A DNA stretch of 64,000 nucleotides, from assembly GCA_003342895.1 (NCBI GenBank), contig PTFA01000031.1:4754678-4818677 (forward strand), written 5' to 3'. The stretch comes from Casuarius casuarius. Lineage: Eukaryota > Chordata > Aves > Casuariiformes > Casuariidae. Below the pieces are notes generated by a model. That model saw nothing but the letters and a program-made list of their open reading frames with translations, searched no databases and was not told where the DNA came from. Positions 1-10,440 of the stretch are shown here, one piece after another. Every line of letters starts with the position of its first letter. The stretch's first letter is position 1. Position numbers and translations under genes: made by a program.

Positions 1-3000
1 GCTGAGTTATAAATCTGCAGCATAAGGAAAGGAGTCACAAACTCGCACTCATAGCATGTTGGCACTCTTGCAGCCAGCATCCAAACCCAATACTTCTAGC
101 GCTGATGACTGTCTTCACTACGGAAGCCCTCACTCCCCAAATGGCCTCCCTCTGGTCTTCTGACGGCCTGCCCGTAGCCCCCGACTCCTTCCTTCTTCTG
201 ATTTTGTGTTGAAGAGACAGATTATGTGAAAATTTATTCAAGTACAAGTATTTTTGAAAGGTCACAGGTTGTCTGAGGTGACAGAGAGTAAAGTTATACA
301 TGGGAAAATACCATACTTTCATTTATCAGATCTGACACATTAACTAAGATCTGTTAAGTGCTCTTGCAACAAAGTACTGAATGCCTCTGCTTATACAAGT
401 CGCTCATCAGCGAAATGCAGCTGTCTTCAGAGTGATGAAGCAGCCACCCAAAACATTATTTTGTGCCTCAGCTATAAATTAACAGTATTTGTAATGGGAC
501 AGGTAAAGAAAGAAACAGCAAGCTGAAGCTGCAGAAAGTTGAGATGGGTTGTATCGTAGTGATGGCCTCAGACTTTGAGGAAATCAACTCTTCCAGAACT
601 AGAACTTCCAGAGTCAAAATTTGATGCGTCACCTAACAGATAACACTTCCCACTACTTTAAATATATTGGGTAGCTGCAAAAGCCAAATATTATAGTCCT
701 CTCACTGCCCATTTCTTGAGGCTCTCTCTCCACTCACTAGTAAATAAACAAAAAAATTTAAAAGCAGTTAGCTAAAACAACTACTATAGTATCATAAGTA
801 TGTCTAAGAGAAAGTCCAGATGGCCTGAAGTACTCCACTTGCAAAAATCATTGAGAGAATTTGCTAACCAGCTTGAGGTGCATAAACTACTTAAACCAGT
901 TCGCTTTGTTGCTTATGATCCCTAATTGCTCAAAATCCTTTAAAGAAACAAAAATAAATACCTTGGCACTGAAAAATTTGACACTCAAATAAGCTGACAC
1001 TTATCAAATTAGGCAGTTGAGGGTCTCTATTTTACTCAAATTTTGTAGCCAGATCCGTGCTGATCGCCTGAACTATCACTTTACTCCTTGATGACAAACA
1101 AAATGTTTGTAAAGAGAACATGACAAGAAACAACATGGAAATAGTGTCATTATTCTAATAGCTATATTAGAAGAGATACGATCAACATTCATCTTTCCCA
1201 ATTCTACTAAACAAACAAAATATTTGGGAAAAGAACACTTCCTTCACAGATTTTCGTTGCATTTTACCTCAAGTTAACATGGTAGGACAATGGGCCTGTT
1301 ACACTCTTGCAGTTTTGTGAACTGCCAGAGAGACGTCTACTTAAGATATGTATGGGCATTACGTGGAACCTTACTCTGACCCCAAGATAGTTCAAATCAG
1401 GGGAAGCACCACTGAAGTCAAATGGCAATGTGCTGGGGCACTTGTGGTATCTGACACCAGCATGCCTGGATGGGAGGCACAGCAGCCACAGCCACTTTCA
1501 TTGTCCAACTTGAGAGAGGGAGCGCCAATTTTTTGCTTTCAGGCAGCAGAGCTATCTTCCATCCTGTGGACTCTTCTCTCTTTTTCTTTTGTTTTGTTTG
1601 TTTTTGTAGCTGCCTACCTCTTCTCAGTGATCCTGTAGAGGCCTAGGCACCATCAGTTACTAGTCTGGATCTCTCCCAAAGTACTTATCACTCATCAGTA
1701 CTGCACATTGCAATATTCTGCACTCTGGCTTAGCAGAACCTGATCTTATGCTTCTGTGAACATATGAAAATGTACAGAAACATCACAAAATGACCCTGTT
1801 CTACAACAGCAAGATACCAGCTGGACTGTGACCTGCCTCAGTGAACAATCCTCCAGTCCTCAGTGTGATGGCTCTTCAGCCTCACACAGAGCCCTGTTCC
1901 ATGTGTCAAAATATCACACACTACTCTTATCTCTTTGTAAGAAATTTCCATTTGCTTATCCCTCTTGTATAAAAAGCACTACAAAACAGATCAACCAGAA
2001 AGCTCTGATTCAGGATAACTTGTGCTGAATAGTATTTGAATAGCTTGTGAAATAAAGATGATCATCAATATTACATTTGACATGGATGAAAAATTGGCTG
2101 GTGCTCCTAGAGTGTTATTATAAAGCAGGTGGTTATTATGCAAATAGAACAACCTAGTAAGTATATGAGGGGGAGTATCAGAGTGTATTAACATAAGCAA
2201 GTAAATGAATCATTTTCTCTCAGTCTGTAGGACTTTGTTTTGGTGGGGAGCCCCTACAAAACTAAGGCAACTCTTTTACTTCTGAATTTGCCGAAAGGTA
2301 ATCAAGAGCATAAATAAAAGATTCCACTGTGCAGACATTTCTATTGAATGAACTGTTTTATTTCCCTATTTCAGACTTTGTCAAGTAAGTTTAGCAGCCA
2401 TACATCATTCAATTAAAAAAAGACCATCTGGCTTCTACTGACATGCAGAGATTGCATAGTGACAGAAAATCTTAGGAAAGAATCACCCTTCTAAAATAAT
2501 TCATTGCCTAAAATATTTTTGGGGGAAAAAACCTAGTGACTGATCCATTTAACGAAATGGCTGTGATTCCTCAACGATTTTCACTTCATATATTCACATC
2601 TATCAGTGTAAAGGGTGGACAGAAGAATGACTACCACCACAACAGAGCAAGAGTTTGTAGTCTTCCTCCTTCCCTTGCAGCATAAAGGGACAAAGCAGAA
2701 GAAAACTTCTGTGCAATAGAAACCAACATATGCTTTTCAGTGCTAAAAAAATTTAAAAAAAGACTTCAGACCAGCTGATGTGTGTAGATTGCAACCCAAG
2801 TGCATGCAGTTAACATCTCACTATCAGTTGGAGAGAAGGTAGAAATTGGACATGTGAATAACGACTCTGTTGTTTTAGACTCCTTAGCCACTAACAGGCT
2901 AACAACAGAAAAGGAGAAGCAGTGTGCTCACATGCAATCAAGAAAACCACGGGGCTGAACAGAGGAGCTAGAAGCCAGCTGTGCTCTTTTGCTTTCCTAT

Positions 3001-4592
3001 GTCTGTAATTAGGCCATTTCATTGTTTCTCCTTTTCTCACTGCAAAATTCTGTTGGAAAACAAATGTCAGCCCACAAACTCAGCCATCCTGCACGGCCTG
3101 AGGAGAAGAGACCCCTGACATTTTATCAGGGTCACATTCTTACGCTTTGGCTATTTATCCTCCAGCAATGCAAAAGGATCTTACAGTGAGAGCAAGAGGC
3201 ATTGGCTGGTAGTTTTCTTTGTTAAGAGCAGTACTGAGTGCATCTAAAAATCCTGTTCTTGGCCTCCCTCGGCACAGCTGATACATTCCCCTCTGAATAA
3301 GGACAGCTTGTGTGCCACCTCAGCAGTTAACTTCTGGCTGCGACAGTGTGGTGGGACCACAGCCATATCCTGTGTCCTGCTTTGAGTGTCAACTCCTGGC
3401 ATCTACACCGTCTGCCAATGCACATGCACTGAGTGTAACACACACACAGAGTAAGTTTCCCCTTTATGTTTCCTCACCTTTAGGCCTGTCTCTTTTGTAC
3501 TTTATTGAAACATCTCTGTCAACTCCCTGATCCTCCATGGCAGTTCCAGCTCCTCAGCTTGATCTGGGATCCCTCAGCCAAATACATCTGATGCTTGGAG
3601 CAAGAAAGAAGTTGCAGCTGGGCAGATGTTTCATGACAGAGCCTTCCACTTAATTAAATCCCTGCTAAAAGGCACATTTCTTGGGCTATCTATGAGGTGT
3701 GCTCCCACCCACCATATAACCTTCTCTGCATTACCTCACATGTTGCATAACCCAATGTGCTACCTAACTTCTAGACTATCATCTGCAAGGAAGAAGCATT
3801 CAGTGATTCTCCTGTCCTTCTCCACTCATGCTTCCACATCTATGCAGTTTGACCTCATTATCCCTAAACTACTTTGCAATTTGCATTTAATTTGAATAAT
3901 TTTATATAGTCTATTTATTTACTTTTACTCTTTCCTGAAGTGGAGATATTGGTCTGACAGGGAACAACAGTAAATCACACCCTTTATGTCAGGCTCCTTT
4001 AATTCTGAAGAGACTCCTCATCCTTTGTTGTCTGTTGCCATTTTGGGTGTAATTTAAAAACAGCAGGCAACAATTGAGCTCTCAGATCTCATTAATACCT
4101 ACTAAGCTCTTTCTACAAGGAGCAGCAGACTACAGACTACTTCAAGGTGATAGGCAAATGTGCCAAAGTTGCCTTTAATTTATATTACTACTAGCATTTT
4201 TCAATCACACACATAGATTCTTTTTATTTTCTGCTTCACATAGTATGTCCTCTCCTTGTAAAAACACTGTGATAATCTAGCAGCAGCATTTCTAACTATG
4301 CAAGTTTATTTTTCAATTCTGGATTATGCCTACCTACAATAATTAACAATTTGATAAATTACATCCCTGGAATATAACACGTACTTTAGGGCAAGAAAGT
4401 TTTAATCTAAAATTCATCTTTGTAGCAAATTAAGCCTTTTACATTAAAACAAGATGTCATGAACTGTACATCAAGTGCAGTTAGGTCAACAACTACTTAG
4501 TTGAGAAAGGATTTCACAAGAAACCCAGAGGATATTGCTAGAGTCATTTCCATGTTTTAAGAAAAGGTCTCACACACACACAAACTGCTTAC
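1..4592 (-). other. HECW1: HECW1 intron, partial (downstream of the C2 exon)
   Basis: This stretch starts at the GTAAGC donor of the C2 exon and runs off the left edge, so the intron is at least 4.6 kb. I looked on the minus strand for the exon with the second half of C2 and did not see it. The sequence is ordinary AT-rich intron. A short CA repeat (4570-4584) lies just inside the donor. I recognise no young transposable element. Open frames of 66-96 codons here have no recognisable protein features. Confidence 0.75.
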
Positions 4593-4762
4593 CTCTCCTT
4601 GCCAGATAGGGTTAACAGTATTACACATGATTTTAGATCTCTTCTCCTGTCCATGATGAGGAAGTGCTGGAAAGATGCTATGCTTTCCAGGCTGGATGGA
4701 AATCTTCAGATAAGGATCTGGATTGAAAAACATTCCTTTCTTCAGACCAAAAGCCTGGAAAT
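4593..4762 (-). CDS. HECW1: HECW1 internal coding exon: first half of the C2 domain
   Basis: This 170-bp exon has two bases finishing a split Asp codon, then 56 codons. The translation runs from [20 protein letters not shown] through [18 protein letters not shown] to [10 protein letters not shown]. It carries two C2 landmarks: the NPDPYLK loop, whose Asp sits at the usual first calcium-binding loop position, and the NTVNPIW motif. C2 domains of Nedd4-family ligases target membranes and regulate the HECT domain. The run [18 protein letters not shown] is typical of HECW1; HECW2 differs there as I recall it. The acceptor is CTTCTTTCAG and the donor GAGAG|GTAAGC, ending in phase 0. The residues IMC in SKIMCNT and F in DFQAFG differ from the HECW1 sequence I remember, which may be lineage changes. 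The second half of C2 lies beyond the window. Confidence 0.94.
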
Positions 4763-6726
4763 CTGAAAGAAGGTAAATAATCTGATTATTTTTCACATTC
4801 CTGTCAGCCCTCCGGAAGGTCAGGAGAATTAGACATGGAATTGGTGAGGAATTCAAATAATATGGCAGGAATATAAAAAACCTCATGTTTCTTGTGAGGC
4901 AGTTTAAAGCCAAACCATAATAATCTAGTTGTATAGAATTTACAAAGCATTATATAATTAAAATTGCAAGTTTTACAAGTCAGTTGTGCAGGGAAATGTG
5001 GCTTCTACATCAATATTTATACAACTAAATAAAAGTGATCTGCTGATTTTTCTAAGGAGCCGAGCACTTGCTCAGCCTGACTCCAGTGACAGGATTGCTC
5101 TGAAAAAGAGATCCATTCATCTAATCACATAGATGTGGCATTTAGGTACCCAATGTATGTCATCTAGGGTTTAATTTTCTGTTTCTATGAAATTTAGCTG
5201 TTAGACAGGGAAAATCATTTTACTTCTTTTTTTCCCCCCACTTTAAAATGTTTCCTTCCCTACAGGGGTTAGCTTTCCCTGGACTAACTTTGGAAAACTC
5301 ATGCATATATTGCCCAGGTTTTGAGCAGGCCTTTTTAGCTGCAGAACTCCTAGGGAGCATAATATGAGTCATGCAGACAAAAAATGCAGGCACTTATTTC
5401 AAAATTTACCCAAAAGGTCCTGAAGAAAGACATACAGTCTGTTATGATTTGTCCCTCTGAAGACAATGAAATGCAAAACAATCTATAGGTATCTCACTAA
5501 TTTTCGCTGAACAGAAGCTACAAACTGAAGCCTCTGGCTTTCTCTTTTTCCAGATCCATTCCTAAGCTTTCTCTGGTAAATATAAGCACTTGCTTTTATT
5601 AGTGAGTTCAATAGCTAATTTCTTTTCCACCATTCTTTGTATGGAGATTCTGTTTAAAGCTTTGTTTCACATAGGGCAAAAAGCAGTGAAGTGCATTTGC
5701 ACTACTTGCTTTCTCTCGCTGTCTGAAAGACACACAAAATATTAATCGAGACAATTTCCAGAACTGCTTAGATGTGTTCCTAAATATACAAGTTAAGTAG
5801 GTAATTTTTTTTTTAGGGAGGATTTCAAAACATTAATTTTCACAGTACTTTCATTCTCTTTTAACTGATAAAAAACAATTGTTCTAGCAGGTTACAGGAG
5901 ACCACATGAAACCCTCTAGGAAGATATTATGGATGAATCTGAAATTCATAGACTTTCCAAATCAATTTCAGCATTTTTTCAGAAAACAGCTGAACAGGGC
6001 TAAGATACACCAAGTTGTATTTTGCTTCCTTAACTTATGGTAAGATCCAATGCAATAAAATATGCAAGCTAAAAAGCAATTGTTTTTGTTCTGACTGACT
6101 TTAATCATATATTCCAGCACGCAATTCCTATGGCAGAGACTTCAAAAGCTGTTGGACGGATGGGCCTGAAACAGACTGTATTTTAAGAATTCCATTCTTG
6201 TGTCTCTGTGACACTAACAATTAATAAAAATAGTGAATATCACTATTAATGGCTCATCTGAAAGTACTTTTCTGACAATACGTACTGCCATTGTCCTAGC
6301 AACAGTGTTACACAAAGAAAATGATCTGGTTCAAACTGATAACACAGATTTCTTTTCCGAGTGGGCCATCTCTGTGTAACCAGCACGTATCTCATCTACC
6401 AGCCCTGCTGAAATCCTTAGTGGCAAACTGTTTTGCAGTGGAGTTGTACTGTTAGAAGTACATGCCGGGAACTAGAAACCAAGACTGCACAAGAACTATG
6501 AATGACAAGGCTCCAGCAGTGTAACAGTGTAAGGCTGCTAACATATGAGAGGAAAGAAATACCTCTGGGATCTTATTTTCTTTTTCTCTGATGTCTCCTC
6601 GAAAGATTCTCAAACTGAAATATATATTGCTATATTTGTTTCTCATTTTTTTCCTTCAAAGAGGAACTGTACTATCTTTGTGTAATGCTATGCAGAGAAA
6701 TGGGTTATTGATAGAAATTAAGATTA

Positions 6727-6796
6727 TTAGCACTTTATTATATACACATATGCACTATGTATGTATCATAAAGAACATACATATACATATATATTC
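6727..6796. repeat. TA-rich low-complexity stretch
   Basis: The stretch is rich in TATATACACATATG and CATACATATACATATATATT runs, an imperfect alternating dinucleotide sequence without a clear unit. Confidence 0.7.
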
Positions 6797-7654
6797 CTCA
6801 TAAGCTGATAATTATGTAGACCTACCAATCTTTTTCCACTTGTGGGAATTAATTACAGTCATGAGGATGAATGTACTCCTAACCTTAATTAGTACTCTCA
6901 TTTTTGTATTTGGATGAGAGAAGTGATTTAGCCAGGCACACAGCAGGAAATTTCTCTATGTCATTTTCTTGCTAAAATTGCATAAAACACTAAATTATGT
7001 GAAAAAGTCAGTTAGAAACTTCCATTTTTAATGTCTAACACACTTGTAGGAATAGCAGAATTAGCTATCTCAAGGACAGATATCCCACTGTATCAAAAAT
7101 ACAAAAGCTCTGAATAAGGCTACATGGGCATCTTCAGACATCCACAAAAAAAAAAAAAATCAATTTGATGTGGGACCCAAGAATGTTGTAACTTCCCACC
7201 AAAAGCTGCAAGAAGAATAAAAAGCCCTCAAATTTCCAGGTGTGTTTCTGGTATTCTGTTAGCACTGCTGGGGGCCCTTGTAACATCCGAACAGAAGGAT
7301 AATACCACCACCTATTCTGCTTCCCCATATGAAAATATTTCTCTCTCATCTTCATTGTCTTCAGAGAAAGGCTCTGAAGATACTCAGTGTTTATAAGTGA
7401 CATTTTAGGATTAACTGAGTTTAAATCTTTGGTCAAACCAATGAATTCCAGAAGGCTTAGATTTATCTTGCTGTACCCTGCAGTTTTACAGTCTATTTCT
7501 TGGAAGCATATGAGGAAATGCTACCAACATAATTCATCCTTGCTTTTCAAAGGTATATTTTCATCCAGTCTATTTAAAAAGTTATTAATATACCATATGT
7601 CAACTTCACATCTACTTATAAATTACACTTTTGTGTGAAAGGGGTTAGATACCT

Positions 7655-9560
7655 CAATACGTTTGATAATGTCAGGTGATCGCTTGTGAAAATGACAGAA
7701 GGAAGGAATCCAGGTGGAGACAGCAACCAGCAGGTCTTTCACCACTGCAGACGTTCAGCGATTGTGAGCGATGTGTTCTAAAGCACCCAGGCTCACTGCA
7801 CTATATACTAACGGCTATCAGCGGCTCTCTCCAAGTGAGTTATCAATTTATTCCAACTTGAGGGCTTCCTTTTCAGACATGCAGATTTCTGAGGGCCTGC
7901 ATGAGATCTAGGAAACCTTTGCTCTAGCTCACCTGCATGCATGTAGCCTCTGTCCCTAAACTGGGCCACAGACTCCCCGTCTATGTTGCAAAGGACCACT
8001 CTGCAAATTTTCCATGCAGCATCGCAAACTCTGTGGCACTGCTGAGTGATTAGTAAAGGAGACGGTTTCTTCGTGACAGTCTGGAAACTGCTGTGTTTTT
8101 AGTGGCAAAACATGGAACTAGGTGGGGATATTAATCCATTCTGACAGACACAACTCAAACACATCTGTGTTTACCTGGTTTCAATTTGCCTCAATACAAG
8201 TGACTAAGCTTTCCAAAGGGCAGGGCAGAGGTATGATTTGGGTATGAGAATCACATTTTGTCATGCACAGCAAGGAGATTCTGAGATCGTAATGGTCAGC
8301 AAAACCAAGGATGGTATTCCAGTCCCCTGTGAATGCAGCAGAGGTAGGGGACCAGACCCATGCTTGTAGGAGCATGACAGAAAAGGATGGAAAAATCAGA
8401 GTGATAACCAGATTCTGGAGCAGTCTGTTTTCTAAACAAATTATGGTGTGTCTGGTCATCGGTTTGTGAGTAGTAAGTTAAAGAAGCTGGAAGCTGTTCT
8501 CGCAAAAGATGAGAAGCTTTCCCCAACAGCTGTGGAAGAACTTTCTTAGAAATAATATACAAGAATATTCTGCTCAGTTTATGTGTCCCAAGAAGAGTCT
8601 GTCGTTCTAGTCTCTTGGTGGTGTAAATTTTACTCTACTGAAGACAGAGTATGCCAACCAGCAGAGGGGTCAAAGGCCACTGAGTAGAAGAGCTATTTGA
8701 GAAGCTGATATTAATATTCTAATACAGTTGGCAAATTCTTTCCAATCATGTACTGAATGTCCTTCATGTCTCCAAGCACCATCCAAGTGATGATAGCAAT
8801 TCTCTTGCAGAGATCTATATTGATGCTTCTGGGAAAGATCATTAAGCTCTAGCAATTCTATGGTCAATTCACTAAACTCACATTTTTCTTACTTAGTGTA
8901 CCCGTCACGTGTTCTCAATCTCTCCAGAACCAGGAAATGATACATATTGCCCATGAGTCACTTGAGCCTCTGAGAAGATGAAGACATCTTTCAGATAGGC
9001 CAAACTGGCCCAGAACATATCTAAAAACATACCGAATGAAGTATTGCAAAGTTGCTAAGGCATAGGAAAGACCAAAGGGGCACTGGAAAGACCACAGTCA
9101 AATTCAGACTGGTGAATACCCAAGCAGAATTTATGCTCTCCATAATCTGCTCATTAATGGCAAAAAGTAAAATTATTCACTATGATCTTACTGAGATTTT
9201 GATAGTTCACGCATCAAGGCACAACGAACCATCTTCACGATCCATCATTGCAAAAAGAATTTCTAATTAAGATATCAATGGACAGATCAAACATTTTCCT
9301 TTAGTTTTCCTTTGTGAATTTTCAAAGAGCTGTTAACTCAGGTTCTGATACTGAATAAATGTACTTGAACAGAACTGGTATCTGCGTTGACTATCAACGA
9401 GGTGAGATAATCGGCAGGGTGCAAATATGTCTGTGTTTCTTTTGTTGAGTGCACCATGTAGAGCGTGACCAGAGCAGGTATGACCTATTTCAGAGGGCAG
9501 CAATCCATATACCGGGCTAAGCTACATAAGACATAGTGGTGATTTCAAAGCAAGGGACGA
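7655..9560 (-). mobile_element. Decayed Ty3/gypsy-type retrotransposon pol fossil
   Basis: Read on the minus strand, this stretch shows the order of a Ty3/gypsy pol with many stops and frame changes. From high to low coordinates I see a pre-RT piece at 9325-9360 (SVSEPELTAL), an RT start at 9213-9236 (EDGSLCLD, followed by an in-frame stop), the RT PFGLSYA motif at 9059-9079 and the active-site strand at 8968-8997 (YLKDVFIFSE). There YLKD stands where the family has YxDD, so a catalytic Asp is lost. Downstream come an integrase zinc-finger-like part around 8690-8840, an integrase core end at 8449-8475 (YYSQTDDQT) and a C-terminal motif at 7671-7691 (FHKRSPD) like that after the chromodomain region of sushi-type elements. 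Part of the RT palm, most of RNase H and the middle of the integrase core seem deleted. No LTRs or gag were recognised. It cannot encode a working protein. Confidence 0.75.
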
Positions 9561-9969
9561 TAAACCCCTGCTTGTTCAAGATTCAACAGCAGGCATGTAT
9601 TGCCTCTCAGCTACATGCTTATAAAGTAATAGAGATAACTGTAGCTACCAGTAGTGTAATAATATTTTAACAGTTAGAGATAGCAATATTGCATTGGCTT
9701 GGAAATGCCACTTTGAGTCATGCAGCAGTTGTTAGTACACGATTCTAGAACTCATAGTAAGGAAAGTGAGTAAAGATTTGGCAGTGTTGCATCTGGTTTA
9801 GATTTCAAGACAGCAAATATTATGGAATTTTAGAAATCAAACCAATAATGTGCAGGGACAGGACTATTAAAATCCAATATGGCAAAACAATGAAGAGGAT
9901 TAGAGAAAGGTACTGCATAGTATGCAATAGATAACTGACTTGATCAGCTACTGAATGAGGTTTTGTAAC

Positions 9970-10040
9970 CAGCAACATGCAAGAAGTTAAACCAGATAAC
10001 TGCAGTGGTCCTTTCTCTTCTCCAAAATCTATAGACTCCA
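9970..10040 (+). mobile_element. Old CR1-like LINE 3' end
   Basis: The stretch resembles the 3' end of CR1/L3-type LINEs on the plus strand: an ACCAGATAACTGCAGTGGTC block followed by CTTTCTCTTCTCC and a terminal TCTATAGACTCC. In younger CR1 copies the same positions read as a GGACTAGATGACC-like block, a TCCCTTCC-like block and a terminal TCTATGATTCT. It is strongly diverged, so it is old. Its left boundary is not visible. Confidence 0.5.
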
Positions 10041-10164
10041 GTTCTCTTCAAAAGAAAAAGAATCCATTAAGAATTGGCCAGTGTAGCTGCACAAGGAGAT
10101 GTTTAAAGATTTCAGACTTTAAAAAAAAGTACTAAGTGGTGTAGATAAACACAGAACACTTCTG

Positions 10165-10440
10165 TCACAATGAAACTACCAGGCAAAATATTAAAGACAG
10201 TAGAAAAAAGGAGAAAAGATTTTTTTCTAGCTGGAAGTGTTAAGGGAATACAAAAGGGATTCTCATTTGTATCAAGAAGGGGTAGAAGAATTATGAGGAA
10301 GAAAACAGGTCTATCAATACATTAACAGGTATGAAAAAATTAGTTATTCAGAAACGGCTGAAAGATAGGCTACTTGTTTAATTGTCTTCACTGAGAAGGG
10401 AAATACAGGAGGAGTTTGAACTGCCATTGTGAACAGTTTT
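10165..10440 (+). mobile_element. Fossil LINE ORF2 fragment (CR1/L3-like)
   Basis: On the plus strand, in broken frames, this stretch resembles the segment between endonuclease and reverse transcriptase in CR1-type ORF2. It has a basic run with KKGF-like residues near 10230-10300 and a later AERxxxxxLIVFTEKG stretch near 10357-10403, where CR1 proteins have an AEVLNxFFxxVFT motif. Many stops interrupt it. It lies just downstream of a separate LINE 3' end (9970-10040), so the two are different insertions or a rearranged one. The assignment rests on a few short matches. Confidence 0.42.
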
